64,000 nt of DNA from Muribaculaceae bacterium (GCA_017443765.1 JAFSYB010000067.1:1-64000), one strand, 5' to 3'. Positions 1 through 7,441 are shown, numbered from the stretch's first letter. Numbers and translations are program-made. Notes: generated from the letters alone by a model not told the origin.

Positions 1-57
1 ACTCATAACTCATAACTCATAACTCATAACTCATAACTCCTCACTCCTCACTCCTCT
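1..57. repeat. Heptamer tandem array (ACTCATA/ACTCCTC) abutting the PP2C start
   Basis: About five copies of ACTCATA grade into three copies of ACTCCTC and stop two bases before the ATG at 58. The period is exactly 7. The array begins at or before the window edge, so its full length is unknown. It occupies the place where a promoter and ribosome-binding site would normally lie, so copy-number change could affect expression of the phosphatase. That is inference. Confidence 0.85.
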
Positions 58-1512
58 ATGCTTTTTAAACTCTATCCCCCACAGGCCATCCATGAGCTTG
101 GCCAGCGCGGCAACCAGGAGGACACCATCTTCCCCGCCGCCGGCAGCGCCACCGAGGCCCAACGCCTGTTCATCGTGTGCGACGGCATGGGCGGCCACGA
201 GCACGGCGAGGTGGCCAGCACCACCGTGGCACAGGCGATGGGCGACTACATCGCCCGCAACCACCATGACAACGAGCCGTTCACCGACCAGCTGCTCCAC
301 GACGCACTCGCACACGCCTACGACCTGCTCGACGCACGCGACACCGGCGGTGAACGCAAGATGGGCACCACGCTCACCTTGTTGTGCTTGCACCGTGGCG
401 GTGTCACGGCGGCACACATTGGCGACAGCCGCATCTATCACCTGAGGCCCGCCACTGGCGAAATACGCTACATCTCGCGTGACCACTCCCTGGTGATGAA
501 CCTCTATCAGGCCGGCGAAATCACCCGCATCGAGATGCACACCTCGCCGCAAAAGAACGTCATCACACGCGCCATCACACCCGGCAGCGACAACCGCGTG
601 CAGCCCGACATCGTCCACATTGCCGACGTGCTACCGGGCGACTATTTCTACCTGTGCAGCGACGGCATGCTCGAGCAGATGGACGACAACGAGCTCCTCC
701 GTCTCCTTGCCGACAACGCCACCGATGCCGAGAAGCGCGACGCGCTCGTCAGTGCCACTGCACGCAATCACGACAACCACAGCGCCTACCTCATCCGCGT
801 GGCCTCGGTCGAGCGCGAGGAAGGCGACGACACCCTGCCCGACGACGAAGCCACCACACGCGTCAACGCCCTGAACATCTACCGCCAGCGCGAGCAGGAA
901 GATGCCGCCGGCGTCACCGTGCTGTCTTCCACACCGCCCCCGCACCAGTCAAAGCCTCGCAATGCCTATCCGCCCCAGCGGTCGTTATCCAGCGACCGCT
1001 CCCAGCACCGCAACAAGGCGCTCTTTACCCTCGCCGTACTCGCCATCCTCGCCGCACTCGCCTTTGCCTGCTACCACTTTTGGCCTATAAGCAACGAAGA
1101 ACCCACCACGGCCGACACCGCCATTATCCTCGTCCCCGTCCCCGAACAGTCCACACCAGATACCGGCACTCAACCCACCAAATCGGTTCAATCCACCCAA
1201 TCGGCCCAATCAGACCAAACGGCCCAATCAGACCAATCGGCCCAATCAGACCAATCGGCCCAATCAGACCAATCAGCTCATCCCGCTCCTCCCGCTCCTC
1301 CCGCGAAGCAAGGCTCATCGGCTTCCGAAAATGAAAGAATGAAGAAAAAGATTGAAGAAGCTGTGAAAAAAAGGAAAGACAATCATGACATGAATGGTCC
1401 CGGAAAAGACGGCAAGGAACGGGAAGCTGGCAAACCGGCAAATGTTGATCCTGCAAAAAACACGCCTGAACCGAGGGACCAATCAAATAAGCCCGAAACA
1501 AAAGATGCCTGA
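58..1512 (+). CDS. PP2C-family protein serine/threonine phosphatase, membrane-anchored
   Basis: This is a metal-dependent (PPM) phosphatase that should remove phosphate from Ser/Thr residues, probably opposing the kinase encoded next. Residues 10-250 are the PP2C domain: DGMGG at 42-46 and SDGM at 201-204 supply the metal-binding aspartates, and GDSR lies at 122-125. The usual late DN motif appears as NHDN at 237-240. A single hydrophobic segment at about 321-341 should anchor the protein in the inner membrane with the catalytic domain in the cytoplasm. After it come six-residue repeats (SAQSDQ, about residues 376-408) and a lysine/glutamate-rich tail. The repeats are encoded by near-identical 18-bp units. 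The extracytoplasmic tail has no recognised domain. The kinase starts 46 bp downstream, consistent with an operon. Confidence 0.9.
   Translation: MLFKLYPPQAIHELGQRGNQEDTIFPAAGSATEAQRLFIVCDGMGGHEHGEVASTTVAQAMGDYIARNHHDNEPFTDQLLHDALAHAYDLLDARDTGGERKMGTTLTLLCLHRGGVTAAHIGDSRIYHLRPATGEIRYISRDHSLVMNLYQAGEITRIEMHTSPQKNVITRAITPGSDNRVQPDIVHIADVLPGDYFYLCSDGMLEQMDDNELLRLLADNATDAEKRDALVSATARNHDNHSAYLIRVASVEREEGDDTLPDDEATTRVNALNIYRQREQEDAAGVTVLSSTPPPHQSKPRNAYPPQRSLSSDRSQHRNKALFTLAVLAILAALAFACYHFWPISNEEPTTADTAIILVPVPEQSTPDTGTQPTKSVQSTQSAQSDQTAQSDQSAQSDQSAQSDQSAHPAPPAPPAKQGSSASENERMKKKIEEAVKKRKDNHDMNGPGKDGKEREAGKPANVDPAKNTPEPRDQSNKPETKDA
1185..1280 (+). repeat. 18-bp in-frame coding repeats in the PP2C gene
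   Basis: Near-identical 18-bp units (core CAGACCAATCGGCCCAAT) repeat about five times and encode a Ser-Ala-Gln-Ser-Asp-Gln linker outside the membrane. The unit is a multiple of three, so slippage changes linker length without breaking the frame. Confidence 0.8.
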
Positions 1513-1558
1513 ACAGTAATGAGAGCATATACCAACATTCCCCATCGACAATAGAATT

Positions 1559-3046
1559 ATGAGCACAATCACACCAAATACCATGCTCCCGGTGGGAGCA
1601 ACCCTCAACGGCAGGTATCGCATCGAGCGGTACCTGTCGTCGGGCGGTTTTGGCAACACCTACGTGGCCACCAACGAGTTTGGCGAGCAAGTTGCCGTGA
1701 AAGAGTTCTTTATCAAGGGCATCAACGAGCGTGACGAGGGCAGCACCACCGTGAGCGTGAGCAACAGCGAGAACCGCGGCAAGTTCGAGCAGCAGCGCGA
1801 GAAGTTCAAGAAAGAGGCCATGCGCCTGCGCGGGTTCAACAGCGACCACATCGTCAAGGTGTTCTCGTTCTTCGAGGAGAACGGCACGGCCTACTATGTG
1901 ATGAACTACATCGACGGTGAATCGCTGTCGCAGCGTTTGGACCGGCTTGGCGGTATGCCGATGCCCGAGGCCGAGGTGCGCGGCATCCTCGACCAGGTGC
2001 TGGATGCCCTCGACGTGGTGCACGGCGCCAATCCGCGCTTGCTACACCTCGACATCAAGCCCGGCAACATCATGGTCGACTCGCGTGGCGTGGTGCAGCT
2101 CATCGACTTTGGCGCCAGCAAACACATCGACCCGACGACAGGCGGCGTCACCACGCATACCGAGGCCGCTTTCACCAAGGGCTACGCCCCCCTCGAGCAG
2201 GTCGAAGGCCGCATGGACAAAATCGGCCCCTGGACCGACCTCTACGCCCTCGGCGCCACCCTCTACCGCCTGCTCACCGCACAACAGCCGCCACAGTACA
2301 GCGACATCCAGGAGGAAGGCCCCGCCGCCTTCAACTTCCCCGCCGCCGTCAGTCAGCAAATGCGCGACCTGATTCTCTGGCTCATGCAGTCCGAGCGCAA
2401 CAAGCGTCCGCAGTCGGTGGACAAGGTGAGGCAAAGATTGTCGGGTGATATCGACGAGGTTACGGTAGAGGCATTATCCGACAAAGCAACCGAGGAAACC
2501 CGGGCCGGGCAGCAGGGGAAAAATCCGGAACCAAAGCCAAAAAGCAATTTCCTGCCTGTTGTTGTGGCCATTGTGGTCGCATCAATAGTTGGCGGTATCT
2601 GGTGGGGCGTGCGAGGCTCTACGGGCAGCGTGGACCAAGGCACTGCTTCCACCGCAGTCGGGACCGGCACCACAGTGGCCAAAACGGTGGAAAAGCAAAA
2701 GTTCACCTACGCGCTCGATGGCACCACCTACACCTACACCGGTGACGTGGATGCTGACGGGGCACCCGATGGAAATGGCGAGGCCCTGTGGCCCGACGGA
2801 CGAACCTACAAAGGCAAGTACAGTCATGGCAAGATGCATGGCGAGGGCGTGTTTGAGGACCCGAAGAACCAGTACATATTCAGTGGTGAGATGCGCAACG
2901 ACCGTTTCTACCACGGAAAGATGACCTACACCGACGATGGCAGCTATTTTGAGGGCACCTTCCAAAAGGGTGACGCCTACGACGGTGACTTCACCGATGC
3001 CAATGGAGAGAAAAAGAAAGTGGTCAAAGGACAGTTTGAGGAATAA
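1559..3046 (+). CDS. Hanks-type Ser/Thr protein kinase with TM segment and MORN repeats
   Basis: This is a eukaryotic-like protein kinase. The glycine loop (SSGGFGNTYVA, about 27-37), the VAVK lysine at 48, the catalytic loop HLDIKPGN at 163-170 and DFG at 183-185 are all intact, so it should be active. Residues 331-350 form a transmembrane helix, and the C-terminal 100 residues outside it contain MORN-type repeats (Y-x-G-x-(W/Y)-x-(D/N)-G-x-x-x-G). MORN repeats often bind lipid or protein. It follows the PP2C gene by 46 bp, and the pair looks like a transmembrane phospho-signalling unit. The DGR target gene lies 350 bp downstream on the same strand. The substrate is unknown. The ATG at 1559 starts just ahead of the kinase fold, with no clear Shine-Dalgarno sequence. 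Confidence 0.92.
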   Translation: MSTITPNTMLPVGATLNGRYRIERYLSSGGFGNTYVATNEFGEQVAVKEFFIKGINERDEGSTTVSVSNSENRGKFEQQREKFKKEAMRLRGFNSDHIVKVFSFFEENGTAYYVMNYIDGESLSQRLDRLGGMPMPEAEVRGILDQVLDALDVVHGANPRLLHLDIKPGNIMVDSRGVVQLIDFGASKHIDPTTGGVTTHTEAAFTKGYAPLEQVEGRMDKIGPWTDLYALGATLYRLLTAQQPPQYSDIQEEGPAAFNFPAAVSQQMRDLILWLMQSERNKRPQSVDKVRQRLSGDIDEVTVEALSDKATEETRAGQQGKNPEPKPKSNFLPVVVAIVVASIVGGIWWGVRGSTGSVDQGTASTAVGTGTTVAKTVEKQKFTYALDGTTYTYTGDVDADGAPDGNGEALWPDGRTYKGKYSHGKMHGEGVFEDPKNQYIFSGEMRNDRFYHGKMTYTDDGSYFEGTFQKGDAYDGDFTDANGEKKKVVKGQFEE

Positions 3047-3055
3047 GGCAGTTAT

Positions 3056-3184
3056 ATGCCCGCCTTGTTAGAAACAAAAGTGTATCAACTGGGACGGGCA
3101 CTCTATGAACGAATGGGGAAGGTTCGCTTCGAGAGATTCGTGGAATCGCTGCCAGGCATAGAGAAAGAGATGTTGGAGAAATAA
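3056..3184 (+). CDS. Small ORF of 42 aa, unknown
   Basis: An ATG ten bases after the kinase stop opens a 42-codon frame reading MPALLETKVYQLGRALYERM and onward, ending in LEK and TAA. It is predicted to be one or two amphipathic helices with mixed charge and has no signal peptide or membrane segment. I do not recognise it. Its tight placement behind the kinase suggests co-translation, but a frame this short could also be chance or a remnant of a longer gene. Confidence 0.4.
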   Translation: MPALLETKVYQLGRALYERMGKVRFERFVESLPGIEKEMLEK

Positions 3185-3395
3185 TGGATTGTATGGGTAG
3201 ATTCATGCTGTGCCCCCATTTTGGAGCGGTATATATGGCGTCAGGACAGAATGATAATGAAGACAACTATAACAACATAAAACAACATTATAAAAAGTTG
3301 TAACAGTTGTCCAAGTTGTCTTCAAACATACCCACATCACATTCCCGCATGATATAGATAGAATGAAAATAGCAATAAAAAACAGAGAAACAACA

Positions 3396-4385
3396 ATGAA
3401 ACGAATCTTTACCCACTTGCTGGCGCTACTGCTCTTGATAGCCATTCCGTTGGCGGCTTCCGCCCAGGATGATCGCGGCTCGAAGAAGCCGGGTGCCACT
3501 GCGCCGAGGACGGCAACCACGAAGAAGGATAACAAAAAATCCAATTCAACCGGTAGCAAGAAATCGGACACCAAGAAGCAGTCGCGCTCAAATCAACCGT
3601 CACAGCGACAATCATCGTCACAGTCGCACTCGAATCAACCGTCACAGCCGCGCACGGTGCAAAATGTCAACACTGCACCCATCGCCAACCGCACGTTCAC
3701 CGTGAATGGCGTGAGCTTCACGATGGTGGGTGTGCAGGGCGGCACGTTCACGATGGGCGCGACCGCCGAGCAGGGCAGCGACGCCTACGATGATGAGAAG
3801 CCTGCGCACAAGGTGACGCTGAGCAGCTTCAGCATCGGCGCAACCGAGGTGACGCAGGAGCTGTGGCAGGCGGTGATGGGCAGCAATCCGAGTCGTTTCA
3901 CGGGCAACCTCCAGCGCCCGGTGGAGCAGGTGAGCTGGCATGACTGCCAGGTGTTCATCAACAAGCTGAACGCGCTCACGGGCGAGAGGTTCCGTTTGCC
4001 GACGGAGGCCGAGTGGGAGTACGCGGCCCGCGGTGGGAGCAAAAGCCGGGGCTGCAAGTACTCTGGCAGCAACTCGCTTGGTGATGTGGCTTGGTATACG
4101 GATAACAGCGGCACCACAACGCACCCGGTGGCCACAAAGTCACCGAATGAGCTTGGCCTGTACGACATGAGCGGCAACGTGTGGGAATGGTGCCAGGATT
4201 GGTACGGCAGCAGTTATTACAGCAGTTCCTCGTCAACGAACCCCACGGGTCCCACATCGGGCTCTAGCCGCGTGCACCGCGGGGGCGGCTGGTACAGCTA
4301 CGCCAGGCGCTGCCGCGTGTCGTACCGCAACTGTCACAGTGCAGACCTCCGCGGCACCAGCCTCGGCTTGCGCCTCGCCCGTTAG
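3396..4385 (+). CDS. DGR target: secreted FGE-sulfatase/C-type-lectin-fold variable protein
   Basis: The start is placed at the ATG at 3396, which begins a clear signal peptide (MKRIFTHLLALLLLIAIPLA, cleavage near ASAQ); the in-frame ATG at 3363 would put eleven polar residues before it. A Lys/Ser/Gln-rich low-complexity linker (about residues 25-90) leads to a formylglycine-generating-enzyme-type domain. Family landmarks include GGTFTMGAT, EVTQELWQAVMGSNPS, the LPTEAEWEYAARGG core and MSGNVWEWCQDW. The last 41 residues (289-329) are VR and form the ligand-binding surface of this C-type lectin fold in known DGR proteins. Compared with the template-encoded version, 14 residues have changed, mostly Asn to Tyr, Ser, His, Arg, Cys, Leu, Gly or Thr. 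The product should be exported and display a diversified binding site. Enzymatic FGE activity is not expected. Confidence 0.93.
   Translation: MKRIFTHLLALLLLIAIPLAASAQDDRGSKKPGATAPRTATTKKDNKKSNSTGSKKSDTKKQSRSNQPSQRQSSSQSHSNQPSQPRTVQNVNTAPIANRTFTVNGVSFTMVGVQGGTFTMGATAEQGSDAYDDEKPAHKVTLSSFSIGATEVTQELWQAVMGSNPSRFTGNLQRPVEQVSWHDCQVFINKLNALTGERFRLPTEAEWEYAARGGSKSRGCKYSGSNSLGDVAWYTDNSGTTTHPVATKSPNELGLYDMSGNVWEWCQDWYGSSYYSSSSSTNPTGPTSGSSRVHRGGGWYSYARRCRVSYRNCHSADLRGTSLGLRLAR
4259..4385 (+). repeat. DGR variable repeat (VR)
   Basis: These are the last 127 bp of the target gene, including its TAG stop. The block aligns gap-free to 5966-6092 with 18 substitutions, all opposite TR adenines. The final 23 bases before the stop (4361-4383, CCTCGGCTTGCGCCTCGCCC and on) contain no A, are GC-rich and are identical to TR; they match the expected initiation-of-mutagenic-homology (IMH) segment. 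Similarity stops right after the TAG (TTCCC versus CTCCG). Confidence 0.96.
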
Positions 4386-4434
4386 TTCCCACCTTTCTCA
4401 AAATAATGAAAAAAGTTAAAAAAATAAACACTCG

Positions 4435-4495
4435 CATGATGAAATGCAATTCGGGAAGCGTGCCGCCAGGCCGCCCCGAATGGCATTTCATCATG
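4435..4495. repeat. Inverted repeat (21-bp arms) just downstream of VR
   Basis: Arms 4435-4455 and 4475-4495 are complementary at 20 of 21 positions and enclose a 19-nt loop. The repeat starts 50 bp after the VR stop and ends 17 bp before the HRDC start. Some characterised DGRs need a hairpin or cruciform close behind the IMH of VR for efficient target replacement, and this is a plausible equivalent. No T-run follows, so a rho-independent terminator is less likely. Confidence 0.75.
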
Positions 4496-4512
4496 TCGCA
4501 AATCTATTGAAT

Positions 4513-4989
4513 ATGCAAATCAAGACATTCTTCATCCCGGTCACGTCGCCCGAGCGTAGCGAGAGCGACGCGAACCGCTTTCTGCGCTCACACCGCGTGC
4601 TGCGAACCGAGCGCCACTTTGTTCCTACCGACGGCGGTTTCTGGGCCGTGCTGGTGGAGTATGCCGATGGTGACCCGGTGGCCGAGGCACCGCCAGTTGA
4701 GCGCCGCGAGAAAAAGGACTATGCCAAGGTACTCAGTGCCGAGGAATACCGCCGTTACGAAATCTACCGTGAACGGCGCAAGCAGCTTGCCACTCAGTAC
4801 GCTGTGCCGGCCTATGTGATTTTCTCCAACGATGAGCTGGCTATCCTCGCCCGTCAGCCGCAGCTCAACGCAGCCACAGTGAAGAATGTGAAGGGTATCG
4901 CACCATCGCACCTGAACGATTATGTAGAGCAGTTCTACGGTCTGGCCGATGAGGTGAATGCCGATGAAGCGGGTGGGGCATCTAATTGA
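4513..4989 (+). CDS. HRDC-domain DGR accessory protein
   Basis: A 158-residue protein beginning MQIKTFFIPVT; the ATG at 4513 is chosen because the longer frame from 4444 would run through the inverted repeat. Residues about 80-150 form an HRDC (helicase and RNase D C-terminal) domain: the stretch around EIYRERRKQLA followed by VPAYVIFSNDELAILA is characteristic. HRDC proteins are known companions of DGR reverse transcriptases and are thought to stand in for Avd, helping the RT bind the template RNA or the target DNA. The N-terminal half is a small domain I do not recognise, also usual for this family. Its 3' end overlaps the RT frame by 32 bp, implying translational coupling. Confidence 0.88.
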   Translation: MQIKTFFIPVTSPERSESDANRFLRSHRVLRTERHFVPTDGGFWAVLVEYADGDPVAEAPPVERREKKDYAKVLSAEEYRRYEIYRERRKQLATQYAVPAYVIFSNDELAILARQPQLNAATVKNVKGIAPSHLNDYVEQFYGLADEVNADEAGGASN

Positions 4990-5974
4990 GCGCATTGCAC
5001 AGACCGCTAATCTGCAGGAGGCGTTTCTGCGTGCCGCCCGAGGCAAGGGTTGCACACAGGCCGTGCTACGCTTCCGCGACAATTTGCACCCCGAGTTGGA
5101 GGCCATTGCGAGCGAGTTGCTCGACGGTTCCTATCGGTTCGGTCCCTATCGCTTCTTCATCGTGTTCGACCCCAAGCGGCGCATGATTTGCGCCGCCCCG
5201 TTTCGCGACCGCGTGACCATGCACGCGATGATGCGCATCTGCCACCCGGTACTCGACGCCTATCAAACAGCCGACAGCTATGCCAGCCGGGTGGGCCGTG
5301 GCACCTATGCCGCCTTGGAACGCGCGCGGCGGCTAGCACAGAGGTATCAGTGGTGGGCCAAGCTCGATGTGTGCAAGTATTTCGACAGCATCGACCATGG
5401 TGTGTTGATGCGACAGCTGTGCCGGCTGTTCAAGGATGGCGTGCTGCTGCGCCTGTGGGCCGACCAACTCGACGGTTACCACACCACGCCCGGGCGCGGC
5501 TTGCCTATTGGTAATCTCACCAGCCAGTATTTCGCCAATCACTATCTTGCCTTGGCCGACCACCATGCCCGTGAGCGGCTTCATGTGCCGGGCATGGTGC
5601 GCTACATGGACGACGTGCTGCTCTTCGACAGCGACCGTCACCGCCTGAACGACTTGGTAGCCCGCTATTCGGCCTATGCCACCCACGAGCTGGCTTTGGA
5701 AATGCACGACCCGGTCATCAACAGCAGCAATCAGGGAATCCCATTCCTGGGTTATGTGGTGCGACCGAGCGGCCTGCGGCTCAACGCCCGGAGCAGAAAG
5801 CGCTTCATCACCAAGATGGCTCGGTGGGCCGCTTGGTTGCGACAGGGGTTGGTTTCAGAGCAGGAATATGTGAACCATGTGACCTGTCTGATGGCTTTTG
5901 TCGACAAGGCCGATGTGAGAGATTTGAAACATAAACTGTCGACCATACCGGGAATGTATCCGCAAGGGCTCTAA
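4958..5974 (+). CDS. DGR reverse transcriptase
   Basis: A 338-residue group II-intron-like RT of the DGR clade, of usual length. It has the motif A aspartate in AKLDVCKYFDSI (about 134-145), the DGR-specific motif IGNLTSQ (184-190) where most other RTs have QGxxxSP, and the catalytic YMDD at 216-219. GFLGY-like spacing continues as PFLGYVV. The enzyme reverse-transcribes the TR transcript, misincorporating opposite template adenines, and the cDNA replaces VR. The frame starts inside the HRDC gene (32-bp overlap) and its stop TAA (5972-5974) falls inside the first bases of TR. It is intact. Confidence 0.97.
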   Translation: MPMKRVGHLIERIAQTANLQEAFLRAARGKGCTQAVLRFRDNLHPELEAIASELLDGSYRFGPYRFFIVFDPKRRMICAAPFRDRVTMHAMMRICHPVLDAYQTADSYASRVGRGTYAALERARRLAQRYQWWAKLDVCKYFDSIDHGVLMRQLCRLFKDGVLLRLWADQLDGYHTTPGRGLPIGNLTSQYFANHYLALADHHARERLHVPGMVRYMDDVLLFDSDRHRLNDLVARYSAYATHELALEMHDPVINSSNQGIPFLGYVVRPSGLRLNARSRKRFITKMARWAAWLRQGLVSEQEYVNHVTCLMAFVDKADVRDLKHKLSTIPGMYPQGL

Positions 5975-6092
5975 CCGCGTGAACCGCGGGGGCAGCTGGA
6001 ACAACAACGCCAGGAACTGCCGCGTGTCGAACCGCAACAATAACAGTGCAGACAACCGCAACAACAACCTCGGCTTGCGCCTCGCCCGTTAG
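5966..6092 (+). repeat. DGR template repeat (TR)
   Basis: A 127-bp non-coding master copy, starting six bases before the RT stop codon. Read in the target frame it is dominated by AAC/AAT codons (N-N-N runs), which adenine mutagenesis can turn into many different residues without creating stops. By my count it holds 34 adenines, of which 18 have been changed in the present VR. Its last A-free stretch (6068-6090) equals the VR IMH segment. Confidence 0.96.
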
Positions 6093-6282
6093 CTCCGCCC
6101 GCCCGAATGAAGTTCAATAAGAGAAAGGTGGAACAGGATTCCTCTCCCGGCCGCCCACCGATGTGTGGCGGCAAATGACAGTGACCCGCCGGCGGCCTTT
6201 AGTAGCATTTCCGCGAACGATGCCGTCGGTTTTTTGTAGCAAAACTGACTAAACGCCTTTTGAGGCGCAATCAATCCATAGA
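6093..6282. other. Spacer after TR with a possible stem-loop
   Basis: No gene is visible. GCCGCCCAC (about 6152-6160) can pair with GTGGCGGC (about 6166-6174) around a 5-6 nt loop with one bulged C, and a T6 run lies at about 6230. These may help define the 3' end of the TR transcript. Confidence 0.3.
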
Positions 6283-6373
6283 GGAGTAAAGAGTAAAGGG
6301 TAAAGGGTAAAGGGTAAAGGGTAAAGAGTAAAGAGTAAAGAGTAAGGAATAAGGAGTAAAGAGTAAAGAGTAA
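6283..6373. repeat. Heptamer tandem array (GAGTAAA/GGGTAAA)
   Basis: About twelve consecutive heptamers of the form G(A/G)GTAAA, with one or two degenerate units. Period 7 is shared with arrays at 1-57, 12241-12346 and 13798-13928, although the unit differs at each. Confidence 0.9.
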
Positions 6374-6529
6374 CGCCATCAAGGGCTTTTGTTCTTATGT
6401 CAACCGCCATCAAGGGCTTATGTTCTTATGTCTTAATCGCCATCAAGGGCTTATGTTCTTATGTCTTAATCTCCATCAACGGCTTATGTTCTTATGTCAA
6501 CCGCCATCAAGGGCTTATGTTCTTATGTC
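6374..6529. repeat. 31/33-bp minisatellite (five copies)
   Basis: Five copies of a CGCCATCAAGGGCTTATGTT-type unit at 6374-6404 (31 bp), 6405-6437 (33), 6438-6470 (33), 6471-6501 (31) and 6502-6529 (partial). Units end in either CAAC or CTTAAT. There are no unique spacers between them, so this is a minisatellite and not a CRISPR array. Confidence 0.9.
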
Positions 6530-6643
6530 TTTTTTTGTCGCTCATTCTTTTGCTTAGTCCTATCAATCACCACTTATTGCTTAGTGCATGACCGTGTTTC
6601 ATTTTTCGTGGGCTGAATTGGTGGCTGATTCAATTATTCTGCC

Positions 6644-6651
6644 TATCTTTG
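6644..6651 (+). promoter_or_regulatory. Bacteroidota -7 box (TATCTTTG)
   Basis: Matches TAnnTTTG, with a TTG about 23 bp upstream (6618-6620). The gene at 6677 starts 25 bp after it. Confidence 0.65.
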
Positions 6652-6676
6652 CAGCGCGATTGCTAAACGAAAAGTC

Positions 6677-7354
6677 ATGAAGCACTTCTATACCTTTTTA
6701 CTTGTTACGTTGGCCGCGTTGGCGGCCTTTACCATTCGTGCGCAGGACGACGTGGAGCCTCACGACACGGTGTGCGTCTATCAGACGTGGGAGGACATCT
6801 TCGACGGCACGCCCGACGATGTGCTGCTCGACCCCTATATTGAGCTGCTCTCGCCATTTGAGCTTTACTTTGAGACCCATGACGACGACACCAACCGCTG
6901 GCTCAACGACGAGGCAGTGGCCGTGGCCGTGGGCGACAGCTTGTGGATGCTGAACGCGGAGTGGCTGCAGCGCAATTTCAATGGCGACTGCCGCGACATG
7001 GAGAACTGGGTGACGTTCTATTTCAACCGGAAATGCGCCTTTGTGCAGTGGGCGCCTTTCCGGGCAGGCATGGGTATGCAGATGCTGAGCCAGCTGCTGG
7101 GCGACGAGGAGCTGATGTACAAGGATGTGGACAACCTGAAGCCCGACTTATACTTTATCGACTTCGCGCATCGCCGCGTGGACAAGGTGGGGCACAAGCG
7201 CCTGGCCGAGCTGCTGGAGCCCTATCCCGACCTGCTGCGCAGGTTCCAGAGCATGAAGGACTACAAGAAGTCGTCGGTGGTTCAGTTCTATTTCATGGAA
7301 TATGTGCAACGCCTCGCGGCCGACCCCGATGCGCCGCTGATTACCGACTATTGA
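6677..7354 (+). CDS. Exported protein of unknown function (225 aa)
   Basis: I do not recognise a family. Residues 1-22 (MKHFYTFLLVTLAALAAFTI) form a Sec signal peptide with cleavage near IRAQ, so the protein should be periplasmic or at the surface. The mature part is acidic and rich in Trp, Asp and aromatic residues (DIFDGTPDDVLL, NRWLNDEAVAVAVGDSLWML) with no lipobox or membrane segment. It stands alone between the DGR-associated repeats and a convergent peptidase gene, with its own -7 box and a strong bidirectional terminator behind it. Confidence 0.75.
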   Translation: MKHFYTFLLVTLAALAAFTIRAQDDVEPHDTVCVYQTWEDIFDGTPDDVLLDPYIELLSPFELYFETHDDDTNRWLNDEAVAVAVGDSLWMLNAEWLQRNFNGDCRDMENWVTFYFNRKCAFVQWAPFRAGMGMQMLSQLLGDEELMYKDVDNLKPDLYFIDFAHRRVDKVGHKRLAELLEPYPDLLRRFQSMKDYKKSSVVQFYFMEYVQRLAADPDAPLITDY

Positions 7355-7375
7355 CCGCCCTTGCGGTCAGGTGGG

Positions 7376-7422
7376 CAAACGCACACAGCCGCACCCTGGG
7401 GGCGCGGCTGTGTGTGCGTTTG
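7376..7422. terminator. Bidirectional terminator stem-loop
   Basis: Arms 7376-7392 (CAAACGCACACAGCCGC) and 7404-7422 are complementary apart from a 2-nt bulge. It lies between two convergent genes (stops at 7354 and 7442), and TTTGATT follows on the plus strand. Confidence 0.75.
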
Positions 7423-7441
7423 ATTGAGCCGGAATGATGAA

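Larger units (their letters stand above)
3396..6092 (+). mobile_element. Diversity-generating retroelement (target, VR, HRDC, RT, TR)
   Basis: All parts of a DGR lie in order on the plus strand: target gene ending in VR (4259-4385), inverted repeat (4435-4495), HRDC accessory gene, reverse transcriptase, and TR (5966-6092). VR and TR are both 127 bp and align without gaps. They differ at 18 sites, each of which is A in TR; none of the C, G or T positions of TR is changed. This is the hallmark of adenine-specific mutagenic retrohoming. The RT has the DGR-type motif IGNLTSQ and YMDD. No frameshift or stop interrupts any component, so the element looks functional. Confidence 0.96.

Noticed and set aside
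4435-4495. Plain rho-independent terminator after the DGR target
   Set aside because: The loop is long and no T-run follows on either strand. A DGR cis-element is more likely, though attenuation cannot be excluded.
6374-6529. CRISPR array
   Set aside because: Units are directly adjacent with no unique spacers, and there are no cas genes nearby.
6397-6591. 64-aa plus-strand ORF over the minisatellite
   Set aside because: The frame is produced by the repeats themselves (units of 31 and 33 bp) and shows no independent coding signal.
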